Below are positions 8,393 through 17,660 of a stretch of DNA of 64,000 nt, piece after piece (within the stretch, counting starts at the first letter, position 1; each line of letters opens with the position of its first letter). Below the pieces are notes generated by a model, which made no database searches, was not told the DNA's origin, and saw only the letters and a program-made list of their open reading frames with translations. Source of the stretch: Novipirellula aureliae (GTDB lineage Bacteria > Planctomycetota > Planctomycetia > Pirellulales > Pirellulaceae); contig NZ_SJPY01000001.1 of NCBI RefSeq assembly GCF_007860185.1, forward strand, positions 829,132 to 893,131, given 5' to 3'. A program made the position numbers and the translations under genes.

Positions 8393-9874
8393 ATGCCAAG
8401 TAACGCTTTCCCCCGGTTGACGGCTGAGGAAGCTGCCGAGTTGATCAACCACAATGACCTCGTCGCGATGAGTGGTTTCACAGCTGCAGGTGCCGCCAAA
8501 GCAGTCCCGCGTGCACTTGCGAAACGAGCGACTTCGCTGCACGAAGAGGGTAAGCCTTTTCAAATTCGTGTCATCACCGGCGCTTCGACCGGCGAGAGTC
8601 TTGATGATCGCCTAGCCGAAGCCGACGCGGTCAGTTGGCGAGCCCCCTATCAATCGTCACGCGCGATGCGGCAAAAAATCAACGAAGGCAAAGTTGCCTT
8701 TGTGGACATGCACCTTTCCCATGTGCCGCAATCCGTCTTGTTCGGCTTCTTTGGCGACGTCAATGTCGCGGTCATCGAAGCGTCGGAAGTGACTGAGGAT
8801 GGCAAGGTTTACCTGACGACTTCAATTGGAGCTTCCCCAACATTCCTGAAGTGTGCCGACAAGGTCATCATTGAATTGAACAAACGACCTTCGCGAAGAA
8901 TCAGCGATATGGCTGATATTGTCATTCCTGAACCGCCGCCACATCGGCCTGCACTTAGCCTGCAACATCCTCTCCAGAGGATCGGTAAGAACTATGCCGA
9001 AGTCGATCCCCGCAAGATCATCGGCATCGTTGAGACCGATGAAGCCGACGAACTCGGCGGATTTGCCGACTCCGACGAAATCAGCGAAGCGATCGCCGGC
9101 CACGTCGTTCGCTTCCTCAGTAAAGAGCTTGCCGACGGACGCATTCCGCCGCAGTTCCTACCGCTACAAAGTGGCGTCGGTAATGTCGCCAATGCCGTCA
9201 CGAAGGGAATGGGCGATAGTCCCGACATTCCTGACTTTGTGATGTACACCGAAGTCCTTCAATCCGCCGCATTCGATCTGCTGCAAAGCGGTCGACTTCG
9301 CGGGGCTAGTACTTGTGCGCTGACGCTAAAGCCCGAGCAAATGCTCGATCTTGCCGATAATATGAACTATTTCTCCAACCGATTGATCTTGCGTCCGCAA
9401 GAAATTTCGAACAACCCCGCGGCGGTTCGGCAACTCGGGGTCATCGCACTCAACACCGCACTCGAAGCCGATATCTATGGCCATGCCAATTCGACTCACG
9501 TTTGCGGCAACATGATTATGAACGGGATCGGTGGCAGCGGTGACTTCGCTCGTAATGCCTACCTCTCGGTCTTCTTCTGTCCTTCCGTTGCAAAGGGCGG
9601 CAAGATATCGACAATCGTGCCAATGTGTACCCACGTCGATCATAACGAGCATTCGGTGCAAGTCGTTGTTACCGAACAAGGACTCGCCGATTTACGAGGA
9701 CTCGCACCGCAGGCGCGTGCCGAAATGATCATTGAAAAATGTGCCCATCCTGATTATCGCGGTTACTTGAAACAATACCTCAAGGATTCGAAAAATGGGC
9801 ACATTCGCCATGATCTCGATCACTGTTTCGATCTTCACAAGCGGCTAGCCGAAACCGGATCGATGCTACCCTAA
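8393..9874 (+). CDS. Succinyl-CoA:acetate/propionate-type CoA-transferase
   Basis: Of two in-frame ATGs (8369 and 8393) the second has AAAGGA at 8378-8383 at good spacing, so I choose it (493 residues). The protein matches the acetyl-CoA hydrolase/transferase family: FPRLTAEEAAELI at the start, VMYTEVLQSAAFDLLQSG in the middle, and the family block GSGDFARNAYLSVFFCPS with VVTEQGLADLRGLAP near the C-terminus. These enzymes move CoA between succinate and acetate or propionate through a glutamyl-CoA intermediate. Divergent to the mmd operon, it would take propionyl-CoA made there and return CoA to succinate. Exact acceptor use cannot be read from sequence. It ends 7 bp from the convergent VWA gene. 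Confidence 0.87.
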   Translation: MPSNAFPRLTAEEAAELINHNDLVAMSGFTAAGAAKAVPRALAKRATSLHEEGKPFQIRVITGASTGESLDDRLAEADAVSWRAPYQSSRAMRQKINEGKVAFVDMHLSHVPQSVLFGFFGDVNVAVIEASEVTEDGKVYLTTSIGASPTFLKCADKVIIELNKRPSRRISDMADIVIPEPPPHRPALSLQHPLQRIGKNYAEVDPRKIIGIVETDEADELGGFADSDEISEAIAGHVVRFLSKELADGRIPPQFLPLQSGVGNVANAVTKGMGDSPDIPDFVMYTEVLQSAAFDLLQSGRLRGASTCALTLKPEQMLDLADNMNYFSNRLILRPQEISNNPAAVRQLGVIALNTALEADIYGHANSTHVCGNMIMNGIGGSGDFARNAYLSVFFCPSVAKGGKISTIVPMCTHVDHNEHSVQVVVTEQGLADLRGLAPQARAEMIIEKCAHPDYRGYLKQYLKDSKNGHIRHDLDHCFDLHKRLAETGSMLP

Positions 9875-9881
9875 GGCGGCT

Positions 9882-11117
9882 TTAGTTTTCGATTTCAAAT
9901 CCAGACGTTTGAAGCTGGTTTCGCACCGCTTCGGAGAAGGCGTCGCCAAATGTGTCCTCCGCTGACTCGTCGGCGGCTTTCGCTTTTTCAGCTGCAATGT
10001 ATGCGAGACGCTCTCGGTTGACCGCAGCTAGCTTCGCCTTGATTTCCGCTCGGCGTTTGGACATCGATTCAATTTTCTCCATTCGCTGCTCGGGACTCAA
10101 ACCTTGCATCTCAGCCGGGAACTTTTCCACCTCGAGTTTCCTAACCGCCTCATTGTCTTCTTCGAAGGTGTCAACCAAATCGCGTCCCACGTTGCGATAC
10201 AATGAACTTGACTTGGCCGCCGCGCGGCTACTAAGCCCACCTGATCCGTAGGCGTTGGAGTCTTGTGCCGCTTGGTTCGCTGCATAACCTTTGCGTTTTT
10301 CCTCGGCTCCGTACCACAGATAGGTTTTATTCAGCTCCGCATTGAGCTCGATGATGATCTTATCCTGTGGGCATTTAATGTGGACGACCTGTTCGTCCTG
10401 GTTGATGTTCATGTATTTGCCTTCCGCCAATTCCGCTCCATCTTTCCATTTGCCGTTGATGCCAGTTTGGTAGTCACCACAATGGATGGTGTTGACGATG
10501 ATGCCATGATCAATCGCCTGACGACAGGCCATTTTGTAATCAACGGAGCCTTGGGTGAAAGGTTCGTTACCAGCGATAAAGACTGCTTTGTACGAATTCG
10601 GCTCGCCATTCCAATCGAGCCGCTTGATTGCTTCGGAGATAACTTCACCACAGTATTCATCGCCGCCACTTGTGCTTAAGGCAAACAGAGCTTCGGAGAC
10701 TTTGTCTAAGTCGTCTGTCAATTGCACGACCTGGCGAATGTAGCCCTCGGTTGCTGGTAAATTCGTATTGCCATATTCGAATACGGAAACGCGCAACAGA
10801 GGTGTTTTGCCTGCGCGTTTTGCTTTCGCAAACTCTTGAACGATATTCCATAGCTGGCTTTTTGCTTGGTCAATCAGCCCATCCATCGAGTTGGAAGTGT
10901 CGAGCAACACCGCCACGTCGACCGCCGGTCGTTCCCCCACGAATGGCCGATTTGTCGACGAGTCCTCTTGCTTTTTCGATTCCGTCTTGATGGTAATCGT
11001 GACCTCGTCAGCCTCCGCCGCCGGCGGCCCGAACAAGCCGAAATCGGCTACGAAGGCTGAGACGGAAATCACGATCGCTACCGATTGGAGCGTTCTGTTA
11101 ATCGTTCGTTTCATCAT
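9882..11117 (-). CDS. Exported von Willebrand factor A domain protein
   Basis: 411 residues. An N-terminal hydrophobic segment (SVAIVISVSAFVADFGLF) looks like a signal peptide. The VWA domain starts near residue 65 with the MIDAS motif VAVLLDTSNSMDG (DxSxS form as DTSNS) and includes SGGDEYCGEVISEAIKRL, which carries the usual acidic metal-site residue. The C-terminal third is charged and helical (EKIESMSKRRAEIKAKL), probably coiled coil. VWA domains bind partners through a divalent ion; the partner is unknown. Neighbours on both sides face other directions, so it seems to be monocistronic. Confidence 0.75.
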   Translation of the reverse strand: MMKRTINRTLQSVAIVISVSAFVADFGLFGPPAAEADEVTITIKTESKKQEDSSTNRPFVGERPAVDVAVLLDTSNSMDGLIDQAKSQLWNIVQEFAKAKRAGKTPLLRVSVFEYGNTNLPATEGYIRQVVQLTDDLDKVSEALFALSTSGGDEYCGEVISEAIKRLDWNGEPNSYKAVFIAGNEPFTQGSVDYKMACRQAIDHGIIVNTIHCGDYQTGINGKWKDGAELAEGKYMNINQDEQVVHIKCPQDKIIIELNAELNKTYLWYGAEEKRKGYAANQAAQDSNAYGSGGLSSRAAAKSSSLYRNVGRDLVDTFEEDNEAVRKLEVEKFPAEMQGLSPEQRMEKIESMSKRRAEIKAKLAAVNRERLAYIAAEKAKAADESAEDTFGDAFSEAVRNQLQTSGFEIEN

Positions 11118-11490
11118 GGTTCCCCGAGAAAAGTGTGCGTGGGTTGGATCGTCGTCAACGGGTATTTTACCGCAGGTTCGCTGGCCGGGGGGGATGTTTT
11201 GCTGAAAATGGATCGGGTTTGCCGATTGCTTAAAGTTTTAGCAATGATCCCTGCCCCGAGTCTCCACGGCGATTAAATCAGAGGCATTCGCTTGACGTTT
11301 GGTGGGGGCGGAAAGCGATTCGATTTAGCCAATGGGGGAAGGGATGGGCTACAGCGCACTGCCAAACGGTGGTTTTGGTGAATTGCTTCTCCCCTAAGCA
11401 AGTCCATCTGGCTAAGCACCGACAAAGGCATGGCGTGTGCAGGCAGTGGCCCTTAACGAAACCCTTTTTGAATCCCTTTTAGGAACCCCA
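11118..11490. other. Divergent intergenic region, VWA gene and HAD gene
   Basis: About 370 bp between divergent starts. I see no RNA gene or repeat in it. An AGGA at 11481-11484 serves the HAD gene. Confidence 0.5.
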
Positions 11491-12339
11491 ATGCAAACTG
11501 GCCTTTTGATCGACATGGATGGTGTCATCTACCGAAGCAGCGAATTGATCGCTGGCGCAGACGAATTTATTCGCACGCTCAAGCGAGAAAGAATTCCGTT
11601 TCTGTTCCTGACGAACAACAGCCAGCGGACGCGCCGCGATGTCACCACAAAACTGCAACGCATGGGCATTGATGTTGAGGAAGAGAATATCTTTACCTGT
11701 GCGATGGCAACAGCACGCTTCTTAGCGAAACATAAGCCAAATGGGACCGCGTTCGTTCTTGGCGAAGGAGGTCTTCTGCAAGCATTGCATCTCAACGGTT
11801 ACTCGGTTGTCGACCATGATCCCGATTTCGTCGTTGTGGGAGAAGGGCGTACGCTAACGCTCGAAAACCTGGAAAACGCAGTCGACATGATCCTCGGAGG
11901 CGCAAAACTGATTGCTACCAACATGGATCCCAATTGTCCCACCAAGTCGGGCACTCGTCCGGGCAGCGGGGCGACGGTTGCCTATCTCGAAACGGTTACC
12001 GGTCGCAAGGCACTCAACATGGGCAAGCCAAGTCCGATCATGATGCGTGCGGCAAGAAAAGAACTCCAGATGCCAACATCGCAAACCGTAATGGTGGGCG
12101 ACACCATGGAGACGGATATTCTAGGCGGTGTCCAAATGGGTTACCGGACCATCTTGACGCTCAGTGGCAGCACCAAGCGAGAAGATCTCGATCAATTCGC
12201 CTATGGCCCCGATGTCATTGTCGATTCGGTCGCTGAGCTTTGCGATCCAAAAGTCTTCTTTGAAAACCGCTTGCCACGCGGCATTATCGAGGATGACACG
12301 GTCGCCAACTTGGCAGCTTGGAAACTGGCAAACGCTTGA
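11491..12339 (+). CDS. NagD-like HAD-IIA sugar phosphatase
   Basis: A GTG at 11437 opens the frame, but the ATG at 11491 has AGGA seven bases upstream and places the nucleophile motif at the usual distance from the N-terminus, so I choose it (282 residues). Motif I is LIDMDGVIY (Asp8, Asp10), motif II FLTNNSQRTRRD, and motif III/IV GKPSPIMM and MVGDTMETDILGG. The cap region lies between motifs II and III, as in class IIA HAD phosphatases (NagD, p-nitrophenyl phosphatase, phosphoglycolate phosphatase types). It likely hydrolyses a small phosphorylated sugar or nucleotide in the cytosol; the substrate is not predictable. Confidence 0.88.
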   Translation: MQTGLLIDMDGVIYRSSELIAGADEFIRTLKRERIPFLFLTNNSQRTRRDVTTKLQRMGIDVEEENIFTCAMATARFLAKHKPNGTAFVLGEGGLLQALHLNGYSVVDHDPDFVVVGEGRTLTLENLENAVDMILGGAKLIATNMDPNCPTKSGTRPGSGATVAYLETVTGRKALNMGKPSPIMMRAARKELQMPTSQTVMVGDTMETDILGGVQMGYRTILTLSGSTKREDLDQFAYGPDVIVDSVAELCDPKVFFENRLPRGIIEDDTVANLAAWKLANA

Positions 12340-12342
12340 TTC

Positions 12343-12414
12343 CCGGTCCGCTGGAAATGCCCGGTCCGCTGGAAATGCCCGGACCGCTGGAAATGCTCGG
12401 TCCGCTGGGCCGGA
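12343..12414. repeat. Four-copy 18-bp tandem repeat
   Basis: Units of CCGGTCCGCTGGAAATGC start at 12343, 12361, 12379 and 12397; the last is diverged. They fill the gap between the stop codons of two convergent genes. No terminator-like T-tract is seen. Confidence 0.85.
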
Positions 12415-12418
12415 GTCT

Positions 12419-14671
12419 TTAGGACGCAGACGAGACCGACAGCACTTTATCGGCGGGTTGCCGGATGGGGGCTGTGGATGCTGGTTCTCCAATTTTTTCA
12501 GCAACGAGTATCCATTGTCGATCAAGCATTCTTTCGAGATTGCTGCTCAATCCCGATAGCCATCTAGCCCGCTCGGCCATTTGCTCAGCCAGCTTGGTAT
12601 CGCCCTTAGCTCGCGCGACTTCCGACAACTGAGCCGCCAGCCATTGGTCCGATGGGTTCCAAGCGACTGCCTGCTTGAAGGTCTCAAAGGCAGCGTTCAA
12701 ATCCGTCATTTCACCGAACCGTTGGTACACATGCAACTGAGCGGTCCCAAATTCCCGATACGCCGCCGGGTCGTCGCCGGATCGCAGCTTCGATCGATCG
12801 ATCGAGGCTCTCCAATCTGCTTTCAATCGATCACTTGCTGTATCGCCCATTACCAAACGACGTCGGAAGACCTCGGCTCGCCATCGTGACGCATTGGCAC
12901 TCCATCGGTCTGCCTGCTCTGCGGTTTCTAGCCAGCGGTCCGCTTGTACCAATCGCCCTCGGATCAGTTCGGATTCTGCAGCCGCCAATGCCCTGGTTTC
13001 TCGGTAGATCGGCAACCATGACATCCGCACGACACACACCAAACCAGCCAGGGTGCCAAGCAATAGCAAAAGAGACAATTGCTTATGTCGCGTGGCTTCA
13101 AACGGTTTCGTCTGAGCACGATCGGGCGATGGTATCCGTTCCTTGCCGTCCGGAACAACCGCTGCCGCACAGACCCAAACGTAGATCGAAATTCCTGGAA
13201 TCGTCCAGCCACTCGAAATCGACAAGTGAATCATGATCGCCCCAAGAATCGACAAGGCGATCGTATTGAGTTCGATGCGGGAAGTCTTCCGCAGGCTTGG
13301 TGTCACGAAAACAATCGACGCAATTGCAATCGGAACGGCGAACGTGTGAGCGTCGAGATCAGGGATCTTGAGCGTGAGCAAGCCACCGATCCAAACGACC
13401 AATAATCCGACGCTTGCTCCGATCCAAACATAGATTTCTGCTGAACGATCGAAGACCGGCGGACCGTCTTTTGATTGATCGCCGTTGCGATATTTCGTGT
13501 AAACTTCGCTGGCAAATAGAATCATACCGAGTATCAAAAGAATGCCGGCGACCACACCACCGCTGCCAATCGTCTCGAAAAAGAAATGATGCGGATCCGC
13601 GATGCTCTCATTCGCACTCGGTTCACGAAACCGCTCATAGATCGATTGGAAGTTGCCTGGCCCGGCCCCGAACAATGGATGTTCGGCAACCATTCGCCAC
13701 GTCGACCGCCAGTACTGCCATCGAAACGCGAGCGATGCCGGTGCTTGCTCGAACCATTCTCGGCGGCCAAACACCGAAAGCAAGATGCCCACTAGCGTGA
13801 TCATCAATAGCGTTCCAGCGGACACCCATCCTAGCACCCGTTTGCGAATTCCCATTGTCATGAAGACAACAAACACAATGCCACAGAAAACAGCAATAAC
13901 GGATGCTCGGCTGCGGGTCATCATCATCGCAGCGGCTAGCAAAACAAACAACAATAGCCAACCAATGCGCTCGGATGTGACCATCAACGAAAAACGCTGC
14001 CAAATCATGGCTGCGGAAAGCAGAACTCCAAAAATCAGAACGCCTGCTAATGAATTAGCCAGTGCGAACGTGCCGGTTGGACCACCATCGTAAAGCCGGT
14101 TCTCAAACACATTCCGTTCGCCCGAGCCCTGCGGTGCATCGATGCCCACACGAGCTAACACCGCATCGGGGTTCGATTCGTATTGAAGTCGCATCTGGGG
14201 CAAGCTGATGAGTTGCTGGTGTAGGGCGTGGACCGATTGCAAGACCGCGCAACCAAACAACAAAGCCAACAATGTTTGGCGGATCGCATCACTGGCAAAC
14301 AACCGCCGTGACAAACCGAAGATAGCCGCTCCGCTAACCCAAATCCAAGCTTCGTTGGTCGCTTGACGAAGGTTCCCAGGAGGAGAGGATCCGAACGCCG
14401 CCAACATCATCCATCCGCCCAAGAGCCAGGGGATGACGTCCAGTGCGATGCTCGTTCGAGTTGATTTTCTGAATCGAAGTTGATGGGCCGATGAACCGCG
14501 ACCGATGCTTAGTACCTCGAACGCAAACCAAACTGCCAATGCCCCCAAAGACGCAGCGGCCAACCAAACCGCATCACCACGTTCGACCGCTACACTATCA
14601 CTCGGGTGATAGGCGACGACAACCAAAATTGACGCTAACAGCGATGCGACTACTCGTCGTTGTGTTGCCAC
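12419..14671 (-). CDS. O-antigen ligase/polymerase-like membrane protein with TPR-like tail
   Basis: The frame is open to 14950, but that part overlaps the upstream gene. A GTG at 14671, overlapping the preceding gene by 22 bp, leads straight into the first membrane helix (ASLLASILVVVAYH), so I choose it (750 residues). About a dozen hydrophobic segments are followed by the Wzy_C region: HPLFGAGPGNFQSIYERF and, in the loop, DPHHFFFETIGSGG, the family's conserved features. The soluble C-terminal part (from about residue 560) is helical with TPR-like units such as AAFETFKQAVAWNPSDQWLA. Such proteins polymerise or ligate surface polysaccharide at the periplasmic face. The upstream WecA-like gene fits that role. 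Confidence 0.82.
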   Translation of the reverse strand: MATQRRVVASLLASILVVVAYHPSDSVAVERGDAVWLAAASLGALAVWFAFEVLSIGRGSSAHQLRFRKSTRTSIALDVIPWLLGGWMMLAAFGSSPPGNLRQATNEAWIWVSGAAIFGLSRRLFASDAIRQTLLALLFGCAVLQSVHALHQQLISLPQMRLQYESNPDAVLARVGIDAPQGSGERNVFENRLYDGGPTGTFALANSLAGVLIFGVLLSAAMIWQRFSLMVTSERIGWLLLFVLLAAAMMMTRSRASVIAVFCGIVFVVFMTMGIRKRVLGWVSAGTLLMITLVGILLSVFGRREWFEQAPASLAFRWQYWRSTWRMVAEHPLFGAGPGNFQSIYERFREPSANESIADPHHFFFETIGSGGVVAGILLILGMILFASEVYTKYRNGDQSKDGPPVFDRSAEIYVWIGASVGLLVVWIGGLLTLKIPDLDAHTFAVPIAIASIVFVTPSLRKTSRIELNTIALSILGAIMIHLSISSGWTIPGISIYVWVCAAAVVPDGKERIPSPDRAQTKPFEATRHKQLSLLLLLGTLAGLVCVVRMSWLPIYRETRALAAAESELIRGRLVQADRWLETAEQADRWSANASRWRAEVFRRRLVMGDTASDRLKADWRASIDRSKLRSGDDPAAYREFGTAQLHVYQRFGEMTDLNAAFETFKQAVAWNPSDQWLAAQLSEVARAKGDTKLAEQMAERARWLSGLSSNLERMLDRQWILVAEKIGEPASTAPIRQPADKVLSVSSAS

Positions 14672-15795
14672 TGTGTCGATTCCAATATGATGACCAAGAG
14701 CAACATGCAGCCAACGATTCCGATGACCATCATCGCTTGCCAAACGCCAACATGGGTTAGCAAGATCGAGGCCAAACCGCATGTCCCTGTGACCAGATAA
14801 ATCGTCAAGACCGCTTGCGTTCGACTTAATCCCAATTCGACCAAACGATGAGAGAAATGGCTGCGGTCGCCAATGAATGGACTGCGGCCTTGGCGAATCC
14901 GAATCCACAATACCGTTATCATATCGTAAAGAGGGACAGCCATCGCACATAGTGGTGCCAGCATCGCATGAGGCCGTGGTTGATCGTTGCCCGCAAAGGT
15001 CGCCATTAACATCGCGACGGCAACGAGAAATCCGACCAAGTAGCTACCGCCGTCACCCATGAAAATCTTCGCTGGCGGACGGTTGTGCCATAAAAAACCC
15101 AATAGGGCACCACAGACCACTAATAGAAGCGCCGCCACAAGCACTTGCGGGCAATTTGTTTCCGGATCAGGCGTGGTCAACATCACAATTGCCATCGATG
15201 CCGCAATGATCGCCGCGACGCCACCACTAAGTCCATCCATGTTGTCGAGCATGTTGAATGAATTAATCAATCCAACGATCCAAATCACAGATAACAGATT
15301 GGTTAACCATGCGATCTCGATAAAGGCGGTCAGCCCAAATCCCAAACCGTAGACGACGTAGGCGGCCACCGCAAACTCGACCAACAATCGAAAGAACGGA
15401 TTCACACCGCCTCGGCGATCATCGGTAACCCCAAGAATGACGAGCACCGAACCGGCGGCAAGCAGCGACCACAGTTGCCCCATTCGCGATGATGCCCCCT
15501 CAAGATAAGGCAGTAGCGGCGCCGGCACCCTCGATCGAAGACTCGGATCATGCTGAGCTAGATAGATGGCAAGAGTTGCGGCAGCAAACGTAATCAAAAT
15601 GCCAAGCCAAATGCCGATGCCACCACCAAGCGGCGTGGCGTTCACATGAGTGCTATGACCGCCCGGATGTGCAACAAGACCGAGTTGGTAAGCAAACCGC
15701 CGAACGGGATAGATCGAGACAAGGGTGATCAACAACGGCGGCACGACCGTCGCGACTATTAACCAAATCATCCACGACGATGGACTTGTCAACAT
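14650..15795 (-). CDS. WecA/MraY-family undecaprenyl-phosphate sugar-1-phosphate transferase
   Basis: 381 residues with about eleven membrane segments. Family motifs are present: GGIGIWLGILI after the N-terminal helices, VILGVTDDRRGG (the DD pair), FNMLDNMDGLSGG, FMGDGGSYLVGF, and GDRSHFSHRLVELGLS, the cytosolic HxxHR loop. The length and the histidine loop fit the WecA/TagO branch better than MraY. The enzyme puts a sugar phosphate on undecaprenyl phosphate to start a surface polysaccharide. It overlaps the downstream polymerase-like gene by 22 bp, suggesting co-translation. The 71-bp repeat array lies 55 bp upstream of its start. Confidence 0.88.
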   Translation of the reverse strand: MLTSPSSWMIWLIVATVVPPLLITLVSIYPVRRFAYQLGLVAHPGGHSTHVNATPLGGGIGIWLGILITFAAATLAIYLAQHDPSLRSRVPAPLLPYLEGASSRMGQLWSLLAAGSVLVILGVTDDRRGGVNPFFRLLVEFAVAAYVVYGLGFGLTAFIEIAWLTNLLSVIWIVGLINSFNMLDNMDGLSGGVAAIIAASMAIVMLTTPDPETNCPQVLVAALLLVVCGALLGFLWHNRPPAKIFMGDGGSYLVGFLVAVAMLMATFAGNDQPRPHAMLAPLCAMAVPLYDMITVLWIRIRQGRSPFIGDRSHFSHRLVELGLSRTQAVLTIYLVTGTCGLASILLTHVGVWQAMMVIGIVGCMLLLVIILESTQWQHNDE

Positions 15796-15850
15796 TACGC
15801 CTCTAGGAGAACAAGATCCATGGTGGGTTATACCGCCTTACTTCAGCTAT

Positions 15851-16702
15851 CACTACGTTTACGTGGCTGTGGCTTCAAGCCGCAGTCTGTTTCGATCTGT
15901 GGCTTGAAGCCCCAGTCACATCACTACGTTTACGTGGCTGTGGCTTCAAGCCGCAGTCTGTTTTGATCTGTGGCTTGAAGCCCCAGTCACATCATTGCGT
16001 TTACGTGGCTGTGGCTTCAAGCCGCAGTCTGTTTTGATCTGTGGCTTGAAGCCCCAGTCACATCATTGCGTTTACGTGGCTGTGGCTTCAAGCCGCAGTC
16101 TGTTTTGATCTGTGGCTTGAAGCCCCAGTCACATCATTGCGTTTACGTGGCTGTGGCTTCAAGCCGCAGTCTGTTTTGATCTGTGGCTTGAAGCCCCAGT
16201 CACATCATTGCGTTTACGTGGCTGTGGCTTCAAGCCGCAGTCTGTTTTGATCTGTGGCTTGAAGCCCCAGTCACATCACTACGTTTACGTGGCTGTGGCT
16301 TCAAGCCGCAGCCTGTTTCGATCTGTGGCTTGAAGCCCCAGTCACATCATTGCGTTTACGTGGCTGTGGCTTCAAGCCGCAGCCTGTTTTGATCTGTGGC
16401 TTGAAGCCCCAGTCACATCATTGCGTTTACGTGGCTGTGGCTTCAAGCCGCAGCCTGTTTTGATCTGTGGCTTGAAGCCCCAGTCACATCACTACGTTTA
16501 CGTGGCTGTGGCTTCAAGCCGCAGCCTGTTTTGATCTGTGGCTTGAAGCCCCAGTCACATCATTGCGTTTACGTGGCTGTGGCTTCAAGCCGCAGTCTGT
16601 TTCGATCTGTGGCTTGAAGCCCCAGTCACATCATTGCGTTTACGTGGCTGTGGCTTCAAGCCGCAGCCTGTTTCGATCTGTGGCTTGAAGCCCCAGTCAC
16701 AT
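15851..16702. repeat. Twelve-unit 71-bp tandem hairpin array
   Basis: Twelve units of exactly 71 bp run from 15851 to 16702 and abut the sucD stop codon at 16709-16711. Each unit has two arms, GGCTTCAAGCC and GGCTTGAAGCC, that are perfect reverse complements. Pairing continues on both sides (CCGCAG with CTGTGG, GTGGCTG with CAGTCAC) with mismatches. One unit can thus form a stem of about 25 bp with a loop around TCTGTTTTGATC. Units differ only at a few sites (TTGCG or CTACG; GTCTG or GCCTG; TTTTG or TTTCG). There are no unique spacers, so it is not a CRISPR. A degenerate relative lies at 32884-32934. Confidence 0.95.
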
Positions 16703-16708
16703 CATTGT

Positions 16709-17587
16709 TTAAGAATGCTGGGCGATCGCATCGATCACCGCTTGCCCCATGTCAGCTGGAGTCGGTGCGACGACAATACCAGCATCTTCGAGGGCGGCAA
16801 CCTTCTCCGTAGCCGTTCCCTTGCCTCCACTAATGATTGCACCGGCGTGCCCCATCCGTTTTCCGGGTGGGGCGGTTCGACCGGCTATGAACGAAGCGAC
16901 TGGCTTGGTGATGTGCTCTTTGACAAACGCGGCAGCTTCCTCTTCAGCCGATCCGCCAATCTCCCCAATCATCAAAATCGCTTCGGTTTGATCGTCAGCT
17001 TCGAACCGTTTCAACAGATCGATAAAGTTCGTGCCGACGATTGGATCGCCGCCGAGGCCAACACAAGTACTCTGCCCAAGGTTCAGGCTACTGGTTTGCC
17101 AAACCGCTTCGTAGGTCAACGTTCCACTTCGGCTCATCACGCCGACCTTGCCGACTTTGTGAATGTATCCAGGCATGATGCCAATCTTACAACCGCCGGG
17201 CGTGATCAAACCGGGACAGTTAGGCCCAATCAAAACCGAATTGCTCTCACGAACTTTCTCGTAGACGTGAACCATGTCAATGACGGGAACGAATTCGGTG
17301 ATGGCAGCAATCACCTCGATTCCGGAATCGACCGCTTCGAGAATTGCATCCGCCGTGAATGCGGGTGGGACGAAGATCATCGACGCATTGGCTCCGGTCT
17401 CCTTCACCGCTTCTTCAACGGTGTCAAACACTGGAATGCCATCGACCTTTTGACCACCCTTGCCCGGCGTCACGCCGCCAACCAACTGAGTGCCGTATTC
17501 GCGGCACCCCAGACTGTGAAAAGTTCCTGCTTTACCGGTAATGCCTTGGCAAATGACTTTCGTATTGCCGTCAACCAGAATACTCAT
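16709..17587 (-). CDS. sucD: Succinyl-CoA synthetase, alpha subunit
   Basis: The ATG at 17587 ([18 protein letters not shown]) gives the standard N-terminus and 292 residues; the open frame upstream to 17728 has no family match. CoA-binding motifs ([20 protein letters not shown]) and the phospho-histidine loop [14 protein letters not shown] are intact. With SucC it interconverts succinyl-CoA and succinate with nucleotide triphosphate formation. It follows sucC by 73 bp on the same strand. The 71-bp hairpin array starts right after its stop codon. Confidence 0.96.
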   Translation of the reverse strand: MSILVDGNTKVICQGITGKAGTFHSLGCREYGTQLVGGVTPGKGGQKVDGIPVFDTVEEAVKETGANASMIFVPPAFTADAILEAVDSGIEVIAAITEFVPVIDMVHVYEKVRESNSVLIGPNCPGLITPGGCKIGIMPGYIHKVGKVGVMSRSGTLTYEAVWQTSSLNLGQSTCVGLGGDPIVGTNFIDLLKRFEADDQTEAILMIGEIGGSAEEEAAAFVKEHITKPVASFIAGRTAPPGKRMGHAGAIISGGKGTATEKVAALEDAGIVVAPTPADMGQAVIDAIAQHS

Positions 17588-17660
17588 AACTGAATGACTA
17601 TCGTTTAATTTGGAGTTGGATAATGAATAATGTAAGAAAGCTGACGTTGTATCGTAGCGG

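Noticed and set aside
15851-16702. CRISPR array reading of the 71-bp repeats
   Set aside because: Units follow each other without unique spacers and no cas gene is in the window.
16634-17593. 319-codon plus-strand frame over the repeat end and sucD
   Set aside because: It begins in the tandem repeat and runs antisense to sucD; composition is that of a shadow frame.
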